From contig NZ_JAUFQV010000032.1 in assembly GCF_030409945.1 (NCBI RefSeq), positions 248,001-312,000 of the forward strand: a stretch of 64,000 nucleotides of DNA, read 5' to 3'. The notes under the pieces were generated by a model. It saw nothing but the letters and a program-made list of their open reading frames with translations, was not told where the DNA came from and made no database searches. This document shows, in pieces, positions 45,456 to 53,812 of this stretch. A program made the position numbers and the translations under genes. The DNA comes from Vibrio tapetis subsp. quintayensis. GTDB taxonomy: Bacteria; Pseudomonadota; Gammaproteobacteria; Enterobacterales; Vibrionaceae. Numbering within the stretch: position 1 is the first letter of the stretch; each line of letters begins with the position of its first letter.

Positions 45456-45577
45456 GTTTTATAGCTCTGGTTCGTGCGTGGTACTGCACTAGAACAATAC
45501 ATAGTCAGAATCACTTTCAAAGCCATTCAATCTATATCATAATTCTCGCACCTCGAATTCTAAGACTAAATATTTTA

Positions 45578-46492
45578 ATGAATCTTTTGAAAACCTTTTT
45601 TAAAGGCGTTGCCATGGGTGCTGCAGATGTTGTACCTGGTGTTTCTGGCGGCACCATAGCCTTCATTACTGGCATCTACGATACTCTGCTGGAAAGCATC
45701 AGACGTATTAACCCTTCTTTATTTGGTATTTGGAAACGCGAAGGGTTTAAAGCCGCGTTTGCTCATATCAATGGCGTATTTTTGATCACACTATTTAGTG
45801 GCATCATTTCCAGTATTTTGACCCTTGCCAAACTCATTTCTTGGTTATTGGTTACCCATCCAATTCCAACTTGGTCGTTCTTCTTTGGCTTGATCATTAT
45901 CTCGGTCATACACGTATTAAAAGAAGTTGAAAGACGAGATCTCTTCACCGGGCTTTTCTTTGTGTTTGGGGTTTTCTTTGCTTATGGCATTACAGTGCTA
46001 AGCCCACTGCAAATGTCAGACACTAACTTGAATGTGTTCTTTGCTGGATCCATTGCGATTTGTGCCATGATTTTACCAGGCATTTCAGGCAGCTTTATCT
46101 TATTGCTACTAGGCATGTATGCACCTGTATTAGCAGCAGCGAAAGGCTTGCAAATTGATGTACTCATGCTATTTGCACTGGGTTGCGCGGCAGGTCTACT
46201 AAGCTTTTCTCACGTATTGTCGTGGCTGTTAAAGCGCTTCCGTAGCTTCACGTTAATGTTTTTAACCGGTTTAATGCTAGGTACACTGCCGAAAATCTGG
46301 CCATGGAAAGAAACCATTAGCTGGCGTACAAACTCCAAGGGAGAAGAAGTACCATTGCTTCAGCACAATTTAAGCCCGTTTGAATTTGAATCTATCACTT
46401 CAGAGCCATCGCACGTTGTTCTAGCCGTGGTCATGATGCTTGCAGGTATCGGATTAGTTTGGGGTCTTGAGAAGTTTTCTAGTAAAGATTAA
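45578..46492 (+). CDS. DUF368 family membrane protein
   Basis: 304-residue polytopic membrane protein of the DUF368 family, beginning MNLLKTFFKGVAMGAADVVPGVSGGTIAF. A second copy of the motif, LPGISGSFILLLLGMYAPVL, in mid-protein shows the internal duplication of the family. Some DUF368 members are now known as polyprenyl-phosphate flippases (PopT) acting on C55-P in the cytoplasmic membrane, with Vibrio members among those studied. Start ATG 45578; the longer frame to 45449 runs into the qrr copy B promoter and is rejected. Confidence 0.88.
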   Translation: MNLLKTFFKGVAMGAADVVPGVSGGTIAFITGIYDTLLESIRRINPSLFGIWKREGFKAAFAHINGVFLITLFSGIISSILTLAKLISWLLVTHPIPTWSFFFGLIIISVIHVLKEVERRDLFTGLFFVFGVFFAYGITVLSPLQMSDTNLNVFFAGSIAICAMILPGISGSFILLLLGMYAPVLAAAKGLQIDVLMLFALGCAAGLLSFSHVLSWLLKRFRSFTLMFLTGLMLGTLPKIWPWKETISWRTNSKGEEVPLLQHNLSPFEFESITSEPSHVVLAVVMMLAGIGLVWGLEKFSSKD

Positions 46493-46555
46493 TGAAGAGT
46501 GGAGATTGCCCTTCCGTGTGCATGCGCACTTGGGCGATTTAAGCTGATAACGTGA

Positions 46556-46666
46556 TTAATAGAAAATGATTGCGATAGCCATTAATAAAATTGGCATGCC
46601 GTAGACTGCAAGCTCACGAAAAGTAACAGCGGTACGGTAAGTTAGGTTATCTAACGTTGGGTTCAT
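46556..46666 (-). CDS. Small membrane protein, 36 residues
   Basis: Short gene on the minus strand: ATG 46666, stop TAA 46556-46558, with GGAG 7 nt upstream of the start. The product opens MNPTLDNLTYRTAVTFREL, then has a hydrophobic stretch AVYGMPILLMAIAIIF to the C-terminal Tyr: a soluble N-terminal half and one membrane helix. No similar protein comes to mind. The GC-rich palindrome GTGTGCATGCGCAC downstream (46517-46530) may help end the transcript. It lies between DUF368 and glpK genes, in no obvious operon. The good ribosome site and the clean amphipathic-plus-membrane design make it credible. Confidence 0.6.
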   Translation of the reverse strand: MNPTLDNLTYRTAVTFRELAVYGMPILLMAIAIIFY

Positions 46667-46770
46667 GGGAATTCTCCGGTTGATTTTTGACCGGCGCTAT
46701 TATCACTGTTTGCCGATGGCGACTCAAGCATTAATTGAACATTAATCAAACAATTTGACTGGTAAATAAC

Positions 46771-46796
46771 AAAGCGGAAGGTATACCTTCCGCTTT
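46771..46796. terminator. Terminator after glpK
   Basis: AAAGCGGAAGGT / ACCTTCCGCTTT (46771-46782, 46785-46796), twelve perfect pairs. The plus-strand side has TTTTTTG; the minus-strand side continues GTTATTT. It lies 57 bp beyond the glpK stop. Confidence 0.82.
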
Positions 46797-46852
46797 TTTG
46801 TTTTAGGCTAATCAAACCTATAATAATTTAGACTTAATCCTAGCATGAAACA

Positions 46853-48364
46853 CTACTCGTCTTTCATTTCAGCCCAAACTTGAGCACATCGTACTGCTCG
46901 TTTCCACCCCGTGTAACGCTGCTCTCGCTTAGATTTGTCACTATTCGGAACAAAGCTTCGATCAATTTCTGCTTTGCCTTGCAACTCTTCCAAGCTATCC
47001 CAGTACCCCACAGCAATACCCGCTAAGTAAGCAGCGCCAAGTGCTGTTACTTCCGTTACTTTAGGTCTGTGTACCTCGGTATCCAACACATCTGATTGGA
47101 ACTGCATTAAGAAGTTATTGGCAACAGCGCCACCGTCTACGCGCAGAGCTGCAAGCTTGATGTCGGAATCCGCTTGCATCGCATCCAACACGTCACGTGT
47201 CTGATAAGCAATACTTTCTAATGTCGCACGAATAATATGATTCGAGTTAACACCACGCGTAAGGCCAACAATGGTTCCACGTGCATAGGCATCCCAGTAG
47301 GGAGCACCTAATCCGGTAAATGCTGGCACGACATACACACCATTCGATGTGTCTACCTTAGTCGCAAAATACTCTGAATCGTGCGCGTCATCGAGCAGCT
47401 TCATTTCATCACGCAACCATTGAATAGAAGCGCCCCCCATAAATACAGCCCCCTCTAATGCATAAGCAGGCTCACCGTTTGGACCACAAGCTAGGGTGGT
47501 TAATAGACCATTTGTGGAGGTCACTTTTTCTTGCCCAGTATTCATCAACAAGAAACAACCCGTACCATAGGTATTCTTCGCCTGACCCGCTTCGACACAC
47601 ATCTGCCCATATAAGGCCGCTTGTTGGTCACCAGCAATGCCCGCAATAGGAATACGAGTTCCGCCTTTACCACCAATATTGGTTTGGCCGTACACTTCTG
47701 AAGAACGCTTAACTTCTGGCATCATTGCTAAAGGAATATCGAGCGCTTTAAGCAGCTTTTCATCCCACTGAAGCGTGTTGATGTTGAATAACATAGTTCG
47801 AGATGCATTGGTGTAATCAGTCACGTGAACACGCCCCTGAGTCATCTTCCACACCAACCATGTATCAACCGTACCAAATAACAATTTTCCAGCAGCGGCG
47901 TCTTCACGTGCCCCTTCTACGTTATCCAGTATCCATTTTACTTTGGTTCCAGAAAAGTAAGGGTCAAGCACCAGTCCTGTATTCTCGCGGACGTATTCTT
48001 CTAAGCCTTCCGCTTTGAGCTCTTCACAGATACTCGCAGTACGGCGACACTGCCAAACAATTGCATTATAAATTGGTTTACCAGTGTCCTTGTTCCAGAC
48101 AATTGTGGTTTCACGCTGGTTGGTAATGCCGATACCGGCGACTTGATCACTGCTAATGCCTGCTTTACCAAGTGCTTCAACTAACGTTGAACTCTGAGTT
48201 GCGTATATTTCCATTGGATCGTGTTCTACCCAACCTGCTTGAGGGTATATTTGGGTGAATTCACGCTGTGACACGCTGACAATATTTGCGTCGTGATCAA
48301 GTACTACAGCACGTGAGCTGGTGGTCCCTTGATCTAGGGCTACCATATATTTTTGCTCTGTCAT
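46853..48364 (-). CDS. glpK: Glycerol kinase GlpK
   Basis: 503-residue FGGY-family kinase (E. coli GlpK has 502) phosphorylating glycerol to glycerol-3-phosphate. Visible: ALDQGTTSSRAVVLD (phosphate 1), NQRETTIVW, the substrate-binding Asp in GIAGDQQAALYGQ, the fructose-1,6-bisphosphate loop GGKGGTRIP, and GGASIQWLRDE. It follows glpF by 96 bp. In that gap CATGTTCTGTTATTGATATA resembles a GlpR half-operator. Presence of the FBP loop suggests allosteric control like the enterobacterial enzyme. Confidence 0.97.
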   Translation of the reverse strand: MTEQKYMVALDQGTTSSRAVVLDHDANIVSVSQREFTQIYPQAGWVEHDPMEIYATQSSTLVEALGKAGISSDQVAGIGITNQRETTIVWNKDTGKPIYNAIVWQCRRTASICEELKAEGLEEYVRENTGLVLDPYFSGTKVKWILDNVEGAREDAAAGKLLFGTVDTWLVWKMTQGRVHVTDYTNASRTMLFNINTLQWDEKLLKALDIPLAMMPEVKRSSEVYGQTNIGGKGGTRIPIAGIAGDQQAALYGQMCVEAGQAKNTYGTGCFLLMNTGQEKVTSTNGLLTTLACGPNGEPAYALEGAVFMGGASIQWLRDEMKLLDDAHDSEYFATKVDTSNGVYVVPAFTGLGAPYWDAYARGTIVGLTRGVNSNHIIRATLESIAYQTRDVLDAMQADSDIKLAALRVDGGAVANNFLMQFQSDVLDTEVHRPKVTEVTALGAAYLAGIAVGYWDSLEELQGKAEIDRSFVPNSDKSKREQRYTGWKRAVRCAQVWAEMKDE

Positions 48365-48460
48365 GATGGGATCCTTGTTGTTTCATGTTCTGTTATTGAT
48401 ATAAGTGTAGGTACAATTTCGTTTATTCTTATTCGCAGCCTTTATGAGGCATTCTATTTA

Positions 48461-49312
48461 TTAAGCATTTGCTTCTTCTGCTTCATCGGTATCGCATTGA
48501 TTAGGGATAGTACAACCTTGCCCTTCAACCGGTAAGTAAGCCGCTATCGCTTTTGGATATAACCAACCACCAAAACACGCACCAGCAATAGGCCCTAGAA
48601 TAGGCACAATGAAGTAAGGAATGTCTTTAGCTCCCGTTAATGCATGCTCCCAACCTGCAAAATAGGCAAAAAGTTTAGGTCCAAAGTCGCGAGCAGGGTT
48701 CATTGCAAAGCCAGTCAGTGGACCGAGTGAACCACCAATAACGGCAATTAATACACCAATTAACAGCGGATTCATCGGGCCACGAGACGCTCCATTACTC
48801 TCATCACCTAATGCCAAAATGCCAAACATAAGCACCGCTGTGATAACAAATTCAACCGCAAGAGCACCTAAGAAAGAAAGTGAGGCATGAGGGTAGGTAG
48901 AAAAAATGCCTGCAGTCGACAATGCTTCTTCGCTGCTACGTGCAAAGTTATGCAAAATTTCATAGTCGGTAAATAAGTTGCTGTATAAGCCATAAACTAA
49001 TGCCGCAGAACAAAACGCCCCCGCCATCTGCGCCACGATATATGGCAATACTTTTTGCTTGTCAAAACCGTGAAATGCAGCAAGTGCAATGGTCACAGCA
49101 GGGTTAATATGTGCCCCAGATACGCCAGCGGTGCAGTAAATCGCAATCGCAACTCCAAAACCCCATACAATGCTTACTTCCCATTGACCGAATTCCGCGC
49201 CCGTTAATACCAGTGCTGCAACGCAACCAACACCAAAGAAAATTAACAACCCCGTACCTATAAACTCTGCCAAGCACTCTCCGAAAAGAGTGTGTTGCCT
49301 TTTCGTCGTCAT
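48461..49312 (-). CDS. glpF: Glycerol facilitator GlpF
   Basis: 283-residue aquaglyceroporin in the inner membrane. The two NPA boxes are present: SGAHINPAVTIAL in the first half and FAMNPARDFGPKL with the selectivity Arg in the second. Six membrane helices plus two half helices; length matches E. coli GlpF (281). ATG 49312 follows AAAGGACTAAATC. First gene of glpF-glpK, divergent from glpR, with an unusual 17-bp tandem repeat in its leader. Confidence 0.96.
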   Translation of the reverse strand: MTTKRQHTLFGECLAEFIGTGLLIFFGVGCVAALVLTGAEFGQWEVSIVWGFGVAIAIYCTAGVSGAHINPAVTIALAAFHGFDKQKVLPYIVAQMAGAFCSAALVYGLYSNLFTDYEILHNFARSSEEALSTAGIFSTYPHASLSFLGALAVEFVITAVLMFGILALGDESNGASRGPMNPLLIGVLIAVIGGSLGPLTGFAMNPARDFGPKLFAYFAGWEHALTGAKDIPYFIVPILGPIAGACFGGWLYPKAIAAYLPVEGQGCTIPNQCDTDEAEEANA

Positions 49313-49345
49313 GATTTAGTCCTTTATTTATCTGTTTGTCATCAT

Positions 49346-49430
49346 TCACGTTATGTTTCTTTTCACACGTTGCCTGTATTCACTCTTTGTCGCTTTTCAC
49401 GCATTGTCTCTTATCACGCATTGTGTGTGA
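49346..49430. repeat. Degenerate 17-bp tandem repeat (five units) in the glpF leader
   Basis: Units begin with TCAC at 49346, 49363, 49380, 49397 and 49414, exactly 17 bp apart; consensus TCACGCATTGTCTCTTT. Units 4 and 5 agree at 14 of 17 positions, units 3 and 4 at 13, units 1 and 4 at 12. On the glpF strand each unit presents GTGA. The array begins 34 bp before the glpF ATG. Confidence 0.8.
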
Positions 49431-49468
49431 GGCTATTTTGCACACAATCTGTCATTCGAAAACACTTT

Positions 49469-49486
49469 ACGCTCGAAATTGAGCGT
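49469..49486. promoter_or_regulatory. Inverted repeat upstream of glpF, possible GlpR site
   Basis: ACGCTCGAAATTGAGCGT: six-bp perfect arms around GAAATT, sharing GCTCG with the operator before glpA. A weak match to the 20-bp GlpR site, supported by position between glpF and glpR. Confidence 0.3.
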
Positions 49487-49833
49487 TCGAACACGGATTT
49501 CGTTAATGAAACCTTACAAAATGTTAATTAGCTCATATATCACCCGCATTAGAATAATAGCTCTATGGCATTTGAAGCCTTTACCACCAACCCAGCAAGC
49601 GATATTCTTTTAAAACCCGATTCGCGCATCAAATTTTCGTCACTCACTACCAATTAATAACAGTTTTGTAATATCTCTCTCCGTAAGTAGCTGTTCAAGT
49701 TAACGATAAATTTGAAACAGCAAACTCTGTTTGCAATCAATATTGCTAGCAACAACCGCTTTCGTTAATTGAAATCACCACTCCAACGAGTACACTTACT
49801 GGGTAAATGATTACGTTTAGAAGGGAACAGTGC

Positions 49834-50598
49834 GTGAAAGCGAGCAAACGCCATCAAGAAATTATCGATTTAGTTCAAACTCACGGCTATGTAAGCACGG
49901 ATGATTTAGTCGAACGCTTTAATGTGAGCCCACAAACAATCCGCCGCGATCTCAATGAACTGGCCGACAGTAACCGAATTCGTCGCAATCATGGTGGAGC
50001 AACCATCATCACCAGCTCTGAAAATTCGTCTTATAACAGCCGCAAGGTGATGTCTTCACAAGAGAAACAACGTATCGCCCAAACCCTGGTAAAACACATT
50101 CCAGATGGTGCGACGTTATTCATTGATATTGGCACCACCCCTGAAGAAGTTGCGAGAGCATTACTAGATAATCATCAACAACTTAGGATTGTCACCAACA
50201 ACATCAATGCGGCAACGATTCTTATGACCAAACCTGATTTTAAGGTCATTTTGGCCGGTGGTGAGGTTCGTAACCGAGATGGTGGAGTCACAGGGGAAGC
50301 AACCCTCGACTTCATATCTCAATTTCGATTGGACTTTGGTATCTTAGGGATCAGTGGTATCGACTACGATGGTTCGCTACTGGATTTTGACTACCATGAA
50401 GTTCGCGTTAAAAGAGCCATCATCGAAAATAGTCGCTGTGTTTACTTAGGTGTCGATCACTCAAAATTTGGCCGCAATGCGATGGTCAAACTGGGCAGTA
50501 TTACCGAAGTCGATCTCATCATTACCGACCAAACACCGCCTGAAGCACTTAGTGCGATCATTAAAGAGCATGAAGTGGCGATTGAAATAGCCAACTAA
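49834..50598 (+). CDS. glpR: Glycerol-3-phosphate regulon repressor GlpR
   Basis: 254-residue DeoR-family repressor. Winged HTH at residues 17-45 (YVSTDDLVERFNVSPQTIRRDLNELA), then a sugar-phosphate sensor domain (DGATLFIDIGTTPEEVARAL, GVTGEATLDFISQFRLDFGILGISGID). Start is GTG 49834 with AAGGGA 7 nt upstream, matching E. coli GlpR length (252); an in-frame ATG at 49807 would make it nine residues longer and has no ribosome site. Divergent from glpFK and directly upstream of glpABC, all presumed targets; terminator at 50621-50645. Confidence 0.95.
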   Translation: MKASKRHQEIIDLVQTHGYVSTDDLVERFNVSPQTIRRDLNELADSNRIRRNHGGATIITSSENSSYNSRKVMSSQEKQRIAQTLVKHIPDGATLFIDIGTTPEEVARALLDNHQQLRIVTNNINAATILMTKPDFKVILAGGEVRNRDGGVTGEATLDFISQFRLDFGILGISGIDYDGSLLDFDYHEVRVKRAIIENSRCVYLGVDHSKFGRNAMVKLGSITEVDLIITDQTPPEALSAIIKEHEVAIEIAN

Positions 50599-50620
50599 CA
50601 ATAATGTTCAAAAATTCAGA

Positions 50621-50645
50621 ACCCACCAACACGGTGGGTTTTTTT
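50621..50645 (+). terminator. Intrinsic terminator after glpR
   Basis: ACCCACC / GGTGGGT (50621-50627, 50633-50639) followed by seven T. It separates glpR from glpABC. Confidence 0.88.
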
Positions 50646-50672
50646 GTTTATCACAAACTCAAAACGAAATTA

Positions 50673-50692
50673 AAATGCTCGTTCGCGCATTT
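50673..50692. promoter_or_regulatory. GlpR operator before glpA
   Basis: AAATGCTCGTTCGCGCATTT: 20-bp palindrome with one mismatched pair, in good agreement with the E. coli GlpR consensus WATKYTCGWWAWCGAMMATW, and 77 bp before the glpA start. Confidence 0.78.
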
Positions 50693-50707
50693 GTGAGCAT
50701 GATCATT
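50692..50707. promoter_or_regulatory. Candidate CRP site before glpA
   Basis: TGTGAGCATGATCATT: perfect left half, partial right half, directly abutting the GlpR operator. Glycerol catabolic genes are classically CRP-dependent. Confidence 0.55.
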
Positions 50708-50768
50708 CACTCATAATGAAAATAATGACACACTAACACTGTGTCTAATTGGCTTAAGAGTGCGTTAT

Positions 50769-52472
50769 ATGACTAAGTACCCTCGCTTTGAAACTCAAGT
50801 TGTCATCATTGGTGGTGGAGCAACCGGTACGGGGATCATGCGTGACTGCGCGTTGCGTGGCATCGACTGTATTTTAATAGAGAGAGACGACTTAGCATCT
50901 GGCACTACAGGCCGAAATCACGGCTTATTGCACTCCGGGGCACGTTACGCTGTCACTGATATTGAATCAGCGAAAGAATGTATTCAAGAAAACGAAATAT
51001 TAAAGCGAGTGGCCAGTCACTGCGTCGAGTCAACCAATGGATTGTTTGTCACCCTTCCCGAAGACGAACTCAGCTTCCAAGACACATTCATCTCCGCCTG
51101 CCAACAAGCCGGGATCAGTACCGAAAAACTAACACCAAAACAAGCACTGCTGCGCGAACCTAACGTTAACCCAGCTTTACTTGGAGCGGTACAAGTACCA
51201 GATGGAACACTCGACCCATTTAGGTTGTGCTCTTCTAATGTACTCGATGCTAAAGAGCGCGGCGCACGTCTGTTTACCCATAGTGTGGTAACACAGCTTA
51301 TTCGAGAACAAGATACCGTTATTGGCGTGCGGTGTTTTAACAGCCGGAATCAAAGCAAGTTTGAAATCTATGCTACCGAAGTGATCAACGCCGCGGGTAT
51401 ATGGGGGCAACAAATCGCTGAGTACGGCGATTTACGCATCAAAATGTTCCCAGCCAAAGGCTCTTTACTGATCTTGGACTATCGTATCAATAACTTGGTG
51501 ATTAACCGCTGCCGCAAACCATCCGACGCAGATATATTAGTCCCTGGCGACACAATATCTCTAATCGGAACGACGTCAGAACACATTGATTACGACCAAA
51601 TAGACAATTTACGAGTCTCAAACAAAGAAGTTGATACCTTATTGGAAGAAGGAGCAAAACTCGCCCCAATCATGGCCAACACTCGCGTCTTGAGAGCCTA
51701 TGCCGGAGTAAGGCCACTCGTTGCTGTCGATGACGACGGCAGTGGTCGCAACATCAGCCGTGGTATTGTGTTACTCGATCATGCGGAGCGAGATGGTTTG
51801 CAAGGATTCACTACCATTACTGGCGGCAAACTGATGACCTCTAGGTTAATGGCGGAATGGACAACCGATCTGGTCGCTAAAAAACTGGGCAACACTGTCC
51901 CATGTACAACCCACAGTGAACTGCTTCCGGGCTCATCCGAGTTAAAAAAACCGCTTAAGAAAACCGCCAGCCTCGCAAAACCTGTTTATCAATCTGCGGT
52001 TTATCGTCACGGTGAACGCGCAGAACAATTTCTCACGAGCGACGCCCAGCGCCAAGCCGTAATTTGTGAATGCGAAATGGTCACCGCAGGAGAGATTGAA
52101 TACGCCATCAAGAAACTCGACGTACATAACTTGGTCGACCTGCGTCGTCGCACTCGATTAGGCATGGGCCCATGTCAGGGGGAATTATGCACCTATCGTG
52201 CCGCGAGTTTATTTGAGCAACACGCACAACTGGACGGCCACGAAGCAAGCTTGCTATTAAGTGAATTCTTGGAAGAGCGATGGAAAGGCATTAAACCTGT
52301 ATTTTGGGGCGACGCACTGCGTGAAGCCGAATTTAGCTACTGGATTTATGAAGGCCTATTTGGTGCCGGTCAACTTGAAACGCTAGCAGGCGCATCCAGC
52401 AATAAAGCGCAAACAACCACTAAAACGAATAAACAAAATAAAACGGCGATTCGCCCGCAGGAGCAACTATGA
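50769..52472 (+). CDS. glpA: Anaerobic glycerol-3-phosphate dehydrogenase subunit A GlpA
   Basis: 567-residue catalytic FAD subunit oxidising glycerol-3-phosphate to dihydroxyacetone phosphate. FAD motif VVIIGGGATGTGIMRDCALRGID at the N-terminus, TTGRNHGLLHSGARYAV, and a C-terminal BFD-type [2Fe-2S] domain with CECEMVTAGE and GMGPCQGELC cysteines. Near-identical in layout to E. coli GlpA (542), with a longer low-complexity tail rich in Thr/Lys/Asn. ATG 50769 (AAGAG upstream) is chosen over GTG 50760. Overlaps glpB by 4 bp. Confidence 0.96.
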   Translation: MTKYPRFETQVVIIGGGATGTGIMRDCALRGIDCILIERDDLASGTTGRNHGLLHSGARYAVTDIESAKECIQENEILKRVASHCVESTNGLFVTLPEDELSFQDTFISACQQAGISTEKLTPKQALLREPNVNPALLGAVQVPDGTLDPFRLCSSNVLDAKERGARLFTHSVVTQLIREQDTVIGVRCFNSRNQSKFEIYATEVINAAGIWGQQIAEYGDLRIKMFPAKGSLLILDYRINNLVINRCRKPSDADILVPGDTISLIGTTSEHIDYDQIDNLRVSNKEVDTLLEEGAKLAPIMANTRVLRAYAGVRPLVAVDDDGSGRNISRGIVLLDHAERDGLQGFTTITGGKLMTSRLMAEWTTDLVAKKLGNTVPCTTHSELLPGSSELKKPLKKTASLAKPVYQSAVYRHGERAEQFLTSDAQRQAVICECEMVTAGEIEYAIKKLDVHNLVDLRRRTRLGMGPCQGELCTYRAASLFEQHAQLDGHEASLLLSEFLEERWKGIKPVFWGDALREAEFSYWIYEGLFGAGQLETLAGASSNKAQTTTKTNKQNKTAIRPQEQL

Positions 52473-53812
52473 ATTTCGACACGATTGTGATTGGAGGAGG
52501 CCTTGCAGGCTATAGCGCGGCGTTACGAAGTTTAGAGCTTGGCCGTAAGACTGCTGTCATTTCTCATGGTCAAAGTGCACTGCATTTTTCTTCAGGTTCA
52601 ATTGACGTACTAGCGAAACTACCTAATGGCTGCGACATCGATAAACCGCAGCAAGGAGTGAAATCCCTCACGCAACTCGCTCCTCACCATCCTTATAGCA
52701 AATTAGGTAACGACAATATTTGGCCTGCGCTAGAGTGGTACAAAACGATCATGGCCTCCTTGGGGATTCCGTTAACTCATCAAGACGACGGCAGTAATCA
52801 TCTACGAATCACACCTTTAGGGACACTAAAATCAACTTGGTTATCGCAACCCTTTGTTTATCAGATGCCAACTGACCTCGATTGCCATGAATTGAGCAAA
52901 GTTACCTTTGTCGGCATTGATGGGTTTCGAGACTTTCACCCAGAATTAGCTGCGGACAATTTTCGACGCTATGCCGCCTTTGAGCGACTCACAATTTCAA
53001 GTGCTCGTGTAACAGTACCAGGTTTCGAACAATTGAAGCGCAACCCGTGTGAATTGCGCTCTATCGATATTGCAAGGTTGCTGCGCAGTGATGACGCCCT
53101 TAAGGCCTTTGCCGATCAACTGCTTCGCATTGCGGCACCGTCGGATTTGGTTGTGATGCCGGCCATCATGGGAAATGGCGACGGCCTAGTATGGCTGAAT
53201 AAACTTCGTGACTTAACCGGACTACGAATACATGAAGTCCCTACTATGCCCCCATCATTACTGGGTATTCGTTTAGAAGAGGCGATGAGCCGAGCATTTA
53301 TTCGCCAAGGAGGCGTTCATCTTCGCGGCGATCAAGTGATCAGCGGAGAGTTCAAATACAGCGGGCAAACCGCTCAGTTAGACAAGATCTACACACGTAA
53401 CCTACAAGATCATGCACTGCAGGCTAAGCGCTTCATCCTTGCGACAGGCAGCTTTTTTAGCCAAGGATTACACGCAAGCCACCAGCTGATCGCCGAGCCA
53501 GTTTTTGGCCTTGATCTCGCGCCTTATCAACAACGTGAAAACTGGCATCAGCATGATTTTTTCACTGACCAATCGCATCCGTTTTTGGAAATGGGCGTCG
53601 TCACCAACCACAGATTAAACCCAAGCATTAAGCAGCACACCGTAAAAAACCTATTTTGTGCTGGTGCCATCTTGGCTCATTACAATCCTATTTCCGAGGG
53701 CTCCGGTGGCGGAGTGGCGATCTGTACTGGCTTTCATGCCGCAAACCAAGCACTGGCATCAACAGAACATGTTCAAACCGATCACCACGTTCAATCGGAG
53801 GCTCCATTATGA
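52469..53812 (+). CDS. glpB: Anaerobic glycerol-3-phosphate dehydrogenase subunit B GlpB
   Basis: 447-residue flavin subunit of the GlpABC membrane complex. N-terminal TIVIGGGLAGYSAALRSLELG FAD motif, and SHGQSALHFSSGSIDVL characteristic of GlpB; the C-terminus LFCAGAILAHYNPISEGSGGGVAICTGFHAA also binds flavin. Slightly longer than E. coli GlpB (419). Overlaps glpA (ATGA) and glpC (ATGA), so the three subunits are translationally coupled. Confidence 0.95.
   Translation: MNFDTIVIGGGLAGYSAALRSLELGRKTAVISHGQSALHFSSGSIDVLAKLPNGCDIDKPQQGVKSLTQLAPHHPYSKLGNDNIWPALEWYKTIMASLGIPLTHQDDGSNHLRITPLGTLKSTWLSQPFVYQMPTDLDCHELSKVTFVGIDGFRDFHPELAADNFRRYAAFERLTISSARVTVPGFEQLKRNPCELRSIDIARLLRSDDALKAFADQLLRIAAPSDLVVMPAIMGNGDGLVWLNKLRDLTGLRIHEVPTMPPSLLGIRLEEAMSRAFIRQGGVHLRGDQVISGEFKYSGQTAQLDKIYTRNLQDHALQAKRFILATGSFFSQGLHASHQLIAEPVFGLDLAPYQQRENWHQHDFFTDQSHPFLEMGVVTNHRLNPSIKQHTVKNLFCAGAILAHYNPISEGSGGGVAICTGFHAANQALASTEHVQTDHHVQSEAPL

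Noticed and set aside
53656..53808. N-terminal extension of glpC
   Set aside because: Lies within glpB in another frame; ATG 53809 has CGGAGG and fits the family start.
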